Assembly: GCA_037443945.1 (NCBI GenBank)
Contig: JBBINH010000014.1
Coordinates: 6,109-70,108 of the forward strand
Length of the DNA: 64,000 bases
Direction: 5' to 3'
DNA from: SSF26 sp037443945
GTDB lineage: Bacteria > Chloroflexota > Anaerolineae > J102
The notes under the pieces were generated by a model that had not been told where the DNA came from, did not search any database, and saw nothing but the letters and a program-made list of their open reading frames with translations. The position numbers were made by a program, and so were the translations under genes. Below, piece after piece: positions 49,566-57,341 of the stretch (within the stretch, counting starts at the first letter, position 1; each line of letters starts with the position of its first letter).

Positions 49566-49574
49566 TGCTAGAGT
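49566..49574 (+). promoter_or_regulatory. Extended -10 element upstream of the dehydrogenase gene
   Basis: TGC plus TAGAGT (49569-49574). No canonical -35, but an inverted repeat overlaps the expected position. Confidence 0.4.
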
Positions 49575-49618
49575 GGATAGGTCAAACCCAGCAAGCAACC
49601 ACGAGCAAGGAGGCCTCC

Positions 49619-49702
49619 ATGGCCATCCCGATGATGGCCATCTCTTGTCGCTGCAACGACATAACTAAGCCTTTGCCTGAGCGCCTGTCCCGAAGGCCGT
49701 GA
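49619..49702 (+). CDS. Possible 27-codon micro-ORF with a perfect ribosome site
   Basis: ATG at 49619, five bases after AAGGAGG (49607-49613), the best Shine-Dalgarno in this region. It ends at TGA 49700-49702, 26 bp before the dehydrogenase start. The peptide is MAIPMMAISCRCNDITKPLP followed by a short basic tail, with a CRC pair. It could be a regulatory leader peptide, a small protein or the remnant of a lost gene. Confidence 0.4.
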   Translation: MAIPMMAISCRCNDITKPLPERLSRRP

Positions 49703-49728
49703 GAAGCTCACCCCAAAGGATATTCCTG

Positions 49729-50829
49729 ATGCCGCGCCGACTCGCCGTCACCGCCCCCTTTATTGTGGAAGTTCTGGACTACGAAGAGCCACCCTTACAA
49801 CCCCACCAGGTGCGTGTCAAAACCGAGCTGGCCTCGGCCAAACATGGCACCAACATCGGCATGTTCGAGGGGAAGAACTTCGAAGGATATACCTTCGACC
49901 CCGATTGGCACATCTTCCGGCCCCAAGCTGAAACCCCCGCATCCCGCTATCCTCGTAGTATGTACGGTGCGATGGGCGTGGGGGTTGTGACCGAAGTTGG
50001 GCCGGAAGTGACTCGCTGGCAAGTGGGGGATCGTGTTTTCGGTGAGATGGATGTGCGGGAGACCAACGTCTGCCGCGAGGACCGTCTGTGGGCGCTGGGG
50101 ACCATCAACCCTGAGCTGGCGCTCTTGCTTGAACCGGCCTACGTCGCCTTCCACAGCGTCCGTGAGGCCAATGTGCGCTTCGGCGACAGCGTGGCCGTCG
50201 TCGGGCTGGGGGCCATCGGGCTGCTGGCGGTGCGCATGGCCCGTCTGAGCGGGGCCGAGAGCGTATTTGCCATTGACCCACTGCCCATCCGCCGCGAGTG
50301 CGCCCGCAATCTGGGCGCCGACAAGGTGTTGGATCCGGCCGCCTGTGACGTGGGCATGCGGGTGCACGAGCTCACCGGCGGGCAGGGGACCGACGTGACC
50401 ATCGAGGTGGCCGGCAAGTATCAGGCGCTGCAGGACGCCATCCGCTGCACACGGGCAGGGGGAACCGTGTGTATGACCGGTTTCTACCAGGGCGAAGCGC
50501 ACAGCGTATGGTTCGGGCGAGAGGCGCACCACAACCGGCTGACCTTTATCGTGCCGCACGGTTGCGGATGGGCCAACCTGCCACGAGACTACCCGCGCTG
50601 GACGCAGGAGCGGGCTAACGAGACGTTGGTGAGCTTGATGCGCAAGGGGATCCTCACCGCGCCCGGGATCATCCATCCCATCGTCTCCCTAGAGGAGGCC
50701 CCGAAGGTATGGCGGTGGATCGCCGAAGAGCCGAACAGGGTCATCAAGTTCGCCGTCCGGTTCGATGACCCCCTATCCGGAGGCCCGCCATCATTCGCAT
50801 CGCCGGCGTGTAGCGGTCCCCACGCATGA
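49729..50829 (+). CDS. MDR-family (zinc-binding-type) alcohol dehydrogenase-like protein
   Basis: 366 residues from ATG 49729 (AAAGGA eight bases before). The Rossmann domain is clear: VAVVGLGAIGLLAVRMARLSGA with a following acidic FAIDPLPIRRECA. The MDR N-terminal GroES-like domain has VGVVTEVGPEVTRWQVGDRVFG. The usual catalytic-zinc Cys segment (ICGSD) reads AKHGTNIGMF, so the catalytic zinc is probably absent and the enzyme may act as a zinc-independent MDR such as a threonine- or sugar-alcohol-type dehydrogenase. The C-terminal ~20 residues are low-complexity. Substrate unknown. Likely regulated through the inverted repeat at 49536. Confidence 0.85.
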   Translation: MPRRLAVTAPFIVEVLDYEEPPLQPHQVRVKTELASAKHGTNIGMFEGKNFEGYTFDPDWHIFRPQAETPASRYPRSMYGAMGVGVVTEVGPEVTRWQVGDRVFGEMDVRETNVCREDRLWALGTINPELALLLEPAYVAFHSVREANVRFGDSVAVVGLGAIGLLAVRMARLSGAESVFAIDPLPIRRECARNLGADKVLDPAACDVGMRVHELTGGQGTDVTIEVAGKYQALQDAIRCTRAGGTVCMTGFYQGEAHSVWFGREAHHNRLTFIVPHGCGWANLPRDYPRWTQERANETLVSLMRKGILTAPGIIHPIVSLEEAPKVWRWIAEEPNRVIKFAVRFDDPLSGGPPSFASPACSGPHA

Positions 50830-50962
50830 CGGGCATTCCCCGCTCTGTCATGGATACATCTCTGCGAGCCATAAACCCCGCCTTCGGACACGAATGGAAG
50901 GAGTGCAGATGGGCCCCTCAGCGAATCTGCCTACCCTCCATCCGTGTCCGCAAGCGGCGTTT

Positions 50963-51433
50963 TCAGCGGTTCTGCCGAGGTAGCCATACCCACCGGCCCA
51001 ACCCGTGCTCTCGCAGCCCAAAGGCCCTGGCCTGGACGGTGTACATCTCACAAGCGGGTGTGACCACGAAACGCTGCAGCCCGTCCGTCGGTCCATAACC
51101 CGGCAGCAGGTTGATGGCGACGTGGTAGCCGGCTTCAGGGCCGACGGCAAAACGGTAATGGCCCTGCTCGTCGGTGGTGGCGTACGCCAACCAGGGGTCG
51201 GCCGGGGTTAGACGACCGTCGCCGTCGCTGTCCTTATACAGATTGACACCGATATCGCTCAGACCCTGCTCGCTCAGACTCTGGACATCGTCACCGTCCC
51301 GGTCGTGGAACACGGTGCCGTACACAGTGATCGTGCAAGGTGTGGCCTCGGCAAGGGCGATGGGACCGAGGCCGGCCCAAGCGATGAGTGAGACCGATAA
51401 CGCCAAGAACAAGACCAACGAGGCATGCTTCAT
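50963..51433 (-). CDS. Secreted SdrD B-like/Cna-B-like domain protein
   Basis: 156 residues, ATG at 51433. A signal peptide is visible (MKHASLVLFLALSVSLIAWA then LALAEA-type cleavage region). The mature part has one SdrD-B/CnaB-like fold: YGTVFHDRDGDDVQSLSEQG, DIGVNLYKDSDGDGRLTP and GHYRFAVGPEAGYHVAINL. Asp-rich loops (DRDGDD, DSDGDGRL) resemble calcium-binding EF-hand/dockerin loops. Such domains are stalk modules of surface adhesins; here it stands alone with a short basic end and no anchor. No ribosome site is evident. Confidence 0.75.
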   Translation of the reverse strand: MKHASLVLFLALSVSLIAWAGLGPIALAEATPCTITVYGTVFHDRDGDDVQSLSEQGLSDIGVNLYKDSDGDGRLTPADPWLAYATTDEQGHYRFAVGPEAGYHVAINLLPGYGPTDGLQRFVVTPACEMYTVQARAFGLREHGLGRWVWLPRQNR

Positions 51434-51489
51434 AGAAGATAAACGGCAATGCGGAGATCGGCAACGGTCGATGATGGAAGCCTGTCAAG

Positions 51490-51507
51490 GGAGTCCTGCG
51501 GGACTCC
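51490..51507. repeat. Perfect 7-bp hairpin upstream of the secreted-protein gene
   Basis: GGAGTCC at 51490-51496, loop TGCG, GGACTCC at 51501-51507. No T-run on either strand. On the minus strand it is followed by TTGACA, which lacks a matching -10. Confidence 0.45.
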
Positions 51508-51670
51508 TCGAAGTTCTAAAAGCAGTATACCGGCAAAACCCCTGTCCTTTTCCTTACAGTTTGTTTGCAAAGTGCGCCTGCCGAACCTATCCCCGCGGTT
51601 GCCCGACACCGGACAAGAGCATCCCCCTTTCGACTCCAACGGCGGCCGTCCGCGTTGCTGGGGCGCTTTT

Positions 51671-53374
51671 TCAGAACGGCCAGGGACGATAATGTTCCAG
51701 AATCGAACCGCCGATGAACTCCCGCAGGATGGAATCGGAGGGGATATCCTGGCTGGGGGCCGGTTGAAACCACTGCAACAGCGCCTGCAGTCGGTTGGCC
51801 TCGATCCGTTCCGGTGTGCCCGGTTCGATCTGCAACAGCAAGGGCTCGACCAACGGCTTGAGCACGGCCAGCTCGTAGGTCAGGGCCGAATTGAACATGA
51901 CGTCGGCCTTATCCTGGAAGGGGAAAATCCAGCGTTGCTCCCCACGACGGACGCTTTCCCAACGGGCAATGGTTTCGGCAGCGCCATAGCCCCGACTGTG
52001 GGCATCGCGCACAATCCGCCGGATAAGGCGGGTATCGGTGGTGGAGACCCGGTTATAGCGGTCCAGGTTGAGCTGGGTCAGGGCGCTGACATAAACCCGA
52101 AAGCAGAAGCGCGGGTCCACTTCCGTCAAAAGCTCGGGGTTGAGGGCGTGGATGCCTTCCAGGATAAGGATGTGCTGAGGACCGATGCGGACGGTCAGGC
52201 CGGGCCGGCGTTTGCCCTCGCGAAAATCGAAACGGGGCAGTTGCACCTCGGCACCGGCGATGAGTTGATTGATCTGGCGGTTGAGGAAAGGCAGATCGAC
52301 CGTATAAAGGGACTCGAAATCGAATTCTCCCCGCTCATCGCGCGGGGTCAGCGGGCGATCGACAAAATAGTCGTCCAGGCTGATGGCGAGGGGCCGCAAT
52401 CCCAGGGCCAACAGACGCACGGCCAGACGTCGGGCGAAGGTGGTCTTGCCCGACGCCGACGGCCCCGCAATGAGGACAAGCCGAACCGGTTCCGGCCGCC
52501 GGGCAATCTGCTCGGCAATGGCGCCGATCCGCTGTTCGTGCAGCGCTTCGGTGACGAGGATGACCTCCTGCAGCCGACCGGTGGCAATGGCCTCATTGAG
52601 ACCCCCGACGTCGCGGATACCCAGGGTGCGCAACCAGGCGCTGTATTCCGTAAAGACCTCGAAAAGAGGCGGCCGCGGGCTGGTGGGCTGAATGACACCC
52701 CAGGCTCTCTGTTTGGGGAAGCGCAACAGGAAGCCGTGATCGCTCGGTTCCAGGGCAAAATGCTGAAGAATGCCCGTACTGGGGGCCATAAAGCCGTGAA
52801 GGTAATCCTGGGTATCGAGCAGTTTGTACACGATCAGGGTGGGTTTACGACGCTGTTCGAGTAACGCCAGCTTCTCCTCATCCCCGGCGCGACGGAAGAG
52901 GGCCATGGCGTCCTCCAGGGCCATCTCCTGCCGCAGAATCGGTCGATCGGCGGCGACCACGGAGCGCATATGCCTTTCCAGGTGGCGTAATTCCTCCGGT
53001 GTAAAAGGAGGGCGCCCCTCGACCCGACAATAGAAACCACCGTTGGGAATGGCGTGTTCGACATAGACACGCGCTTCGGGGAACTCGCGGGCGGCCACGG
53101 CCACCAGCAAAAAAATGAGGCTGCGGCGATAGATGCGGGCACCATCGGTGCTATCCACCCGCACCGGTTGGACCTGACCATCTCGGAGCACGGGCCGGGA
53201 AAGTTCGACCAGTTTGCCGTCCAGGATGGCAGCAATGGCCGGCGGCAGCCCGTCATCGGCAGTGGCTGCGGTCATATAGGCGCTCAGCGGTGTCCCGATA
53301 GGGGCCTCAAAGACGCGGCCATCGGGAAAGGTCAGACGGGCCGTGCGACGCGGCCTGGAAAGACGGACGACCAT
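51671..53374 (-). CDS. Nucleoside kinase with threonyl-tRNA-synthetase-like N-terminal domains (uridine-kinase-like)
   Basis: 567 residues, ATG at 53374. Domain order: a TGS-like ubiquitin fold (LTFPDGRVFEAPIGTPL), then a ThrRS second additional (SAD) domain (residues ~90-190, EHAIPNGGFYCRVEGRPPFTPEEL, with a His near the usual HxxxH position). A uridine-kinase P-loop domain follows from residue ~280: GPSASGKTTFARRL, SLDDYFVDRPLTP, ILILEGIHALNP and RRIVRDAHSRGYGAAETI. This arrangement is a known bacterial family whose substrate is unclear; activity on uridine/cytidine is inferred from the P-loop domain alone. Downstream is a small secreted protein, upstream is ssb. Confidence 0.88.
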   Translation of the reverse strand: MVVRLSRPRRTARLTFPDGRVFEAPIGTPLSAYMTAATADDGLPPAIAAILDGKLVELSRPVLRDGQVQPVRVDSTDGARIYRRSLIFLLVAVAAREFPEARVYVEHAIPNGGFYCRVEGRPPFTPEELRHLERHMRSVVAADRPILRQEMALEDAMALFRRAGDEEKLALLEQRRKPTLIVYKLLDTQDYLHGFMAPSTGILQHFALEPSDHGFLLRFPKQRAWGVIQPTSPRPPLFEVFTEYSAWLRTLGIRDVGGLNEAIATGRLQEVILVTEALHEQRIGAIAEQIARRPEPVRLVLIAGPSASGKTTFARRLAVRLLALGLRPLAISLDDYFVDRPLTPRDERGEFDFESLYTVDLPFLNRQINQLIAGAEVQLPRFDFREGKRRPGLTVRIGPQHILILEGIHALNPELLTEVDPRFCFRVYVSALTQLNLDRYNRVSTTDTRLIRRIVRDAHSRGYGAAETIARWESVRRGEQRWIFPFQDKADVMFNSALTYELAVLKPLVEPLLLQIEPGTPERIEANRLQALLQWFQPAPSQDIPSDSILREFIGGSILEHYRPWPF

Positions 53375-53439
53375 GTTCCCTAGAACCGAACGCGTTCCCG
53401 GTTAGGGTCGATCGGGTTCGGCCTTGATGCCGACACCAC

Positions 53440-53484
53440 AAAAAGAGCCACCCCAAGCGCCGCAACGGCATCCGGCGGTGGCTC
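53440..53484 (-). terminator. Intrinsic terminator after ssb
   Basis: Minus strand: GAGCCACC (53477-53484) pairs with GGTGGCTC (53445-53452), with a structured inner loop, then five T (53440-53444). It lies 31 bp after the ssb stop. Confidence 0.7.
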
Positions 53485-53515
53485 CGGCGATATGGTCGAG
53501 GATGGAGAGAAGGCG

Positions 53516-53914
53516 CTAGAAGGGGATTTCCTCTTCCTCCAGACCCGGTCGATCGCGCATGACGGCGGCTTCGCCCTCGCCCCCCTGACCGGGAGCACCC
53601 AGAAAGCGAACGTCGCGGGCGCGTAGTTCCAGAGTGGCACGCGGTTGTCCGTCCTGTCCCATCCAGGCACTGGCATCGACTTCGCCTTCGACCAGGACCA
53701 GGCGTCCCTTGGAGAGGTATTGATTGCACAACTCGCCGAGCTTGCCCCAGGCCGTCACCCGAAACCAGGTCGTTTTCTCCTGCGGCTGACCGTCCTGGCC
53801 GGTCCAGCGCCGCGTGGTGGCCACCGAGAAGGTCGTCACCGCCTGCCCGGTGGGGGTATAGCGCATTTCCGGATCACGACCCAAATGGCCGATAACTTCA
53901 GTCCGCTGATACAT
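53516..53914 (-). CDS. ssb: Single-stranded DNA-binding protein
   Basis: 132 residues, ATG at 53914 preceded by a good AGGAGG. SSB coats single-stranded DNA in replication, recombination and repair. The OB fold is at residues 1-105 (VIGHLGRDPEMRYTPTGQAV, WFRVTAWGKLGELCNQYLSKG, LVLVEGEVDASAW). The acidic C-terminal tip EEEEIPF, used to recruit partner proteins, is intact. The linker is short. It stands alone, with a strong promoter, a LexA-type box and its own terminator. recR and dnaX lie beyond it on the same strand. Confidence 0.95.
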   Translation of the reverse strand: MYQRTEVIGHLGRDPEMRYTPTGQAVTTFSVATTRRWTGQDGQPQEKTTWFRVTAWGKLGELCNQYLSKGRLVLVEGEVDASAWMGQDGQPRATLELRARDVRFLGAPGQGGEGEAAVMRDRPGLEEEEIPF

Positions 53915-53972
53915 GGTGCTTTTCCTCCTGAAAAGACGGCCCGACAAGGAGCCGAAACGGTCATGATGGACG

Positions 53973-54001
53973 AGTATAGCACTGCCGATCGGCTTTGTCA
54001 A
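53973..54001 (-). promoter_or_regulatory. ssb promoter
   Basis: Minus strand: perfect TTGACA (53996-54001), a 17-bp spacer ending in TGC (extended), TATACT (53973-53978). One of the strongest consensus promoters in the window. Confidence 0.85.
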
Positions 54002-54002
54002 A

Positions 54003-54014
54003 GAACAAATGTTC
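54003..54014. promoter_or_regulatory. LexA-type SOS box candidate at the ssb promoter
   Basis: GAAC at 54003-54006, AAAT, GTTC at 54011-54014. This is the Gram-positive-type LexA core GAAC-N4-GTTC, extended by C/G outside on one side. It abuts the -35 of the ssb promoter, where repressor binding would block polymerase. Confidence 0.6.
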
Positions 54015-54577
54015 GGTTAGAGACGCGCCCGATCGGGGCATGAGTTACGGTTTTTTGTCGAGGTACGGCTCGATTGTGCGTTTTCCTCGCCGGACTGTAA
54101 AGCGGTGGACTCGGTTCTAAAGTGCGTTGGTGCGAGAGGCAGCATGCATAACGTTCCAACGTTCATTGGAGCCGGCCCCATGATGGACGATGCGGCTTCT
54201 TCAAAAACAGACAACTTACCAATCGGGATCGCTCGCAGGTGCCGCCAGGGAAGAAATCGCCGCAGCCGCAGCCCGGGTTGCTAAACGCGAGATGCCATCA
54301 CGGCATCATCTCCAAACGAAAGTCCGGGCTGCGCCGCCCAACCGCTCCCTATTCTATCCCAGCGCCCCTGTTTCATCCGGTAGGAAGGCCGGCTCGCCGG
54401 TCAAAGCGTGTTGCACCGGACGCCTGCGGCGCCAGGCCTCAGCCTGTGCTGACGCTCCGAAGGGGTCGGCCCAACCTGACCGGAGGCCGCAGCCCTATAA
54501 CGGGCGACTTCGGTCGGCATGGAGGCCATTACGCACGAAAACGCAATCGGGCGTCTCTCCTGTCCGCCAGGCCCCAC
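54015..54577. other. Non-coding region between ssb and recR
   Basis: About 560 bp with no gene recognised; the open frames are GC-rich noise. It contains repeat copy B (below) and a nearby palindromic stretch. Confidence 0.45.
54478..54519. repeat. Dispersed palindromic repeat, copy B
   Basis: Nearly the reverse complement of 38253-38297, sharing GACCGGAGGCCGCAG and GCGACTTCGGTCGGCA, with a few changes between. It lies in the ssb-recR gap in the opposite orientation. Confidence 0.65.
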
Positions 54578-55180
54578 CTAGAGCTCGCGACGCCCCTCTA
54601 GGGCCCGGCTGAGGGTGATCTCATCGGCGTATTCCAGGTCGCCGCCCACGGGCAAACCTCGCGCCAAACGCGTAACCCGCACACCGTGCGGACGGAGCAA
54701 GCGCGCCAGGTAGAGCGCCGTTGCTTCACCCTCCATGGTCGGGTTCGTGGCGATCAGCACCTCGGCGATGGCTTCGCCGGCAAGCCGATCCAGCAAGGCG
54801 CCGATGCGCAGATCCTCGGGACCGATGCCGGCTACGGGATTGATAACGCCGTGCAGAACATGATACAGGCCGCGAAAAACCCCTGTACGCTCGATGGCGA
54901 CGACATCCAGGGGCTCCTCGACCACGCAAACCAGTTGCCGATCACGGGCAGGGTCGCTGCAGATGGCGCAGGGGTCGCTGTCGGCCAGGTTTTGACAACG
55001 ACGGCAATAGACAATGCGGCTGCGTAGCTCGGCAATGGCCGTGGCCAGCTCCTGAACCTCCGTCGCCGGCGCGCGCAGCAGATAAAAGGCCAGCCGCGAG
55101 GCCGTCTTGGGGCCAATGCCGGGAAGCCGCTGCAGGGCCTCGATAAGCCGCCGTACGGGCTCGGCAACGATGGTCGGCAT
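54578..55180 (-). CDS. recR: Recombination mediator RecR
   Basis: 200 residues, ATG at 55180. RecR works with RecO/RecF to load RecA on gaps. Parts: the helix-hairpin-helix RLPGIGPKTASRLAFYLL, the zinc finger CRRCQNLADSDPCAIC, and the Toprim domain from about residue 80 (VVEEPLDVVAIERTGVFRG, IATNPTMEGEATALYLARLL). The C-terminus has the Walker-like GLPVGGDLEYADEITLSRALEGR. It is the last gene of the dnaX-ybaB-recR operon, a widespread bacterial arrangement. Confidence 0.96.
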   Translation of the reverse strand: MPTIVAEPVRRLIEALQRLPGIGPKTASRLAFYLLRAPATEVQELATAIAELRSRIVYCRRCQNLADSDPCAICSDPARDRQLVCVVEEPLDVVAIERTGVFRGLYHVLHGVINPVAGIGPEDLRIGALLDRLAGEAIAEVLIATNPTMEGEATALYLARLLRPHGVRVTRLARGLPVGGDLEYADEITLSRALEGRREL

Positions 55181-55189
55181 GCCGGCTGC

Positions 55190-55558
55190 TCAGAGAAGAT
55201 CGGAGAGACCAGGAGGCAGATTCAACCCCTGGGTAAGACCGCCGAGCTGCTCGCCGGCCAGAGCCCGTGCTTTGTCCAGGGCCTGATTGACGGCGGCCAG
55301 GATCAGGTCCTGCAGCATCTCCACCTCCTCCGGATCTACCACTTCGGGCCGGATGGTGATGGACAGGACTTCCTGCCGGCCGTTGGCGACGACGGTGACC
55401 ATCCCGCCGCCGGCTGTGGCTTCCACCGTACGTTCGGCCAAAGCGCTTTGCGCGGCCTCCATAGCCTGTTGGAGCTGTTGGATTTGGGTGAGCATGGCAT
55501 TGCCGCCGCCACTACCCGGCGGGCGATAGCCACGGGGAGCGTGTCGTTTTTTGGGCAT
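55190..55558 (-). CDS. ybaB: YbaB/EbfC-family nucleoid-associated protein
   Basis: 122 residues, ATG at 55558. The basic N-terminal ~20 residues are an extension beyond the usual start; an in-frame ATG follows at residue 22 (MLTQIQQLQQAMEAAQ), which matches the family start better. The core has VEATAGGGMVTVVANGRQEVLSI and VDPEEVEMLQDLILAAVNQAL. YbaB proteins bind DNA as dimers and shape the nucleoid. It sits between dnaX and recR with 24-bp and 9-bp gaps, as in most bacteria. Confidence 0.93.
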   Translation of the reverse strand: MPKKRHAPRGYRPPGSGGGNAMLTQIQQLQQAMEAAQSALAERTVEATAGGGMVTVVANGRQEVLSITIRPEVVDPEEVEMLQDLILAAVNQALDKARALAGEQLGGLTQGLNLPPGLSDLL

Positions 55559-55582
55559 GGTACCTACACCGGACCGATGGAA

Positions 55583-57223
55583 TCAGGTGGACGAAGCGCT
55601 ATCCTGCGAAGCAAGGCGGGTAACGGTAGCGCCGAGTTCGCGGGCCGTCTTGAGCAGCGGATCCTCGGCGACCGGCGCCGAAGGCGAAACGGAACGACCA
55701 GGAACCGCACCGGCCGCAGGTTTCGCGGCGGAATGAGGACTCGCCGATGGCGTTCCCTCGTGCTTGAGGTCGACGAGTTGCACATGCGTAGGCCGGCCCA
55801 GCACATTCGAGACGACGTTGGCGACCGTGTCCAGGGCGCTCTGGATCTGTTCGCGATGGAACTCGTGCTGGAAGCCGATCACCAGGGTATCGTCGTCGAG
55901 GGCCACGGGCGTGCCCGAACGCAAGATGGCCTGCAAGCGGGGACTATGGGGCCGCATGGCCGTGATGATCTTCGCCCATAGGGAAGCCAGATCGACCGTC
56001 ACCGCCGGTGATGGCTCGCTCGGGGCCGAGTCGGCCATACGCGGTGTGACCGCAGCCGGACGAGACCCCGACGGAGCGGCCGGAACCGAAGATAACGGCG
56101 CCGCAACCGCAAGAGAAGTCACCGCGGCCGGCGGGGCGGTGGTGCCCACACCGACGGCATCGAGCAAGGCCAGCTCAACGGGCAGATAGCCTGCCAGCGG
56201 CGTCTTCAGGGCCAGCCCGGCTTCGTTGAGGGCCCGAATGGCGTGCACCAGTTGAAAAGCCTGAAAACGTCGGGCCTGGCTTTGCAGGTCCTCTATCACG
56301 GCATCGGGTAGATCGAGCAAGCCCGGATCGCGGCCGACATGGAGCAACAGCAGATGACGGAGATGCTCGATCAGTTGGTTGACCAGTTGGGCCAGGTCCA
56401 CCCCTTGCGCGATCAACTCGTGCAGAAGCCTCAGCAAGCGACCGGAGTCGCCGTCGGCCATGGCCTCAACCAGACGACTCACGGCGGCGCCAGAAACCAT
56501 CCCCAGCACATTCCGCACGAGCTCGGCATCGATCTCCTGATGGCCGTAGGCCGTGATCTGATCGAGAAGGCTGATAGCATCCCGCATAGAGCCGGTGGCG
56601 CTGCGGGCGATAATGGCCAAAGCCTCAGGGGTGACCACGAGCCCTTCACGGGCGGCAATGACGGCCAGGTGTTCGGCAATGAGCCGGCTGCTGAGACGGT
56701 GAAAGTCGTAGCGTTGACAGCGGGAGATGATGGTGGCCGGGATTTTGTGAGGCTCGGTAGTGGCCAAAATGAAAATGACATGGGGTGGCGGCTCTTCCAG
56801 GGTCTTCAACAGGGCGTTGAAGGCCGAAGTGGAGAGCATGTGCACTTCGTCGATGACGTAGACCTTGTAACGAGCCTCGGTAGGAGCAAAAGCAACGCGG
56901 TCACGCAGTTCACGGATATCGTCCACGCTCGTGTTCGAGGCCGCATCGATTTCGATCAAGTCCAATAAGCGCCCCTCATTGACGGCCTGGCAGATGGCAC
57001 AGGTGTTATCGGGGCGCTCGGCGACATCCGGAGCCAGACAGTTGACGGCCTTGGCCAAAATGCGCGCCGAACTGGTCTTACCCGTGCCGCGCGGACCGGT
57101 GAACAGATAGGCATGACCGATCCGTCCCTGGCGCAGGGCCTGACGCAGGGTGGTGGTGATATGGTCCTGGCCGACCAGGCTGTCGAAATCGCGCGGTCGG
57201 TAACGACGATAGAGAGCCTGCAT
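55583..57223 (-). CDS. dnaX: DNA polymerase III gamma/tau subunit
   Basis: 546 residues, ATG at 57223. It is the clamp-loader ATPase of the replication machine. Features: Walker A GPRGTGKTSSARI, a four-Cys zinc module (CLAPDV...CAICQAV), Walker B VYVIDEVHMLS, and the SRC-like SRCQRYDFHRLSS motif. Residues ~360-420 are an Ala/Pro-rich linker, followed by a tau-type C-terminal domain. No obvious programmed frameshift heptamer (such as A6G) was spotted. It is the first gene of the dnaX-ybaB-recR operon. Confidence 0.95.
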   Translation of the reverse strand: MQALYRRYRPRDFDSLVGQDHITTTLRQALRQGRIGHAYLFTGPRGTGKTSSARILAKAVNCLAPDVAERPDNTCAICQAVNEGRLLDLIEIDAASNTSVDDIRELRDRVAFAPTEARYKVYVIDEVHMLSTSAFNALLKTLEEPPPHVIFILATTEPHKIPATIISRCQRYDFHRLSSRLIAEHLAVIAAREGLVVTPEALAIIARSATGSMRDAISLLDQITAYGHQEIDAELVRNVLGMVSGAAVSRLVEAMADGDSGRLLRLLHELIAQGVDLAQLVNQLIEHLRHLLLLHVGRDPGLLDLPDAVIEDLQSQARRFQAFQLVHAIRALNEAGLALKTPLAGYLPVELALLDAVGVGTTAPPAAVTSLAVAAPLSSVPAAPSGSRPAAVTPRMADSAPSEPSPAVTVDLASLWAKIITAMRPHSPRLQAILRSGTPVALDDDTLVIGFQHEFHREQIQSALDTVANVVSNVLGRPTHVQLVDLKHEGTPSASPHSAAKPAAGAVPGRSVSPSAPVAEDPLLKTARELGATVTRLASQDSASST

Positions 57224-57261
57224 GACGAAAAAAGCTACCCAAGGGGCCGGGAATGGATTTC

Positions 57262-57270
57262 AGTATAGCA
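57262..57270 (-). promoter_or_regulatory. Extended -10 of the dnaX operon
   Basis: Minus strand TGC plus TATACT (57262-57267), about 32 nt before the expected dnaX leader end. No good -35. Confidence 0.5.
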
Positions 57271-57313
57271 CCGGAGGCCGTGATCGGCTACACCCGCAGC
57301 CACGACCCGAAAG

Positions 57314-57341
57314 CCTCGCCCCGTGAAGCTTCAAGGCGAGG
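57314..57341 (-). terminator. Weak hairpin at the end of the nitrilase gene
   Basis: Minus strand CCTCGCC (57335-57341) and GGCGAGG (57314-57320), 14-nt loop, then CTTTCGG. T-run poor. Confidence 0.3.

Noticed and set aside
54190..54612. Plus-strand open frame (140 codons) between ssb and recR
   Set aside because: Low-complexity, no domain, covers the dispersed repeat and the recR 3' end.
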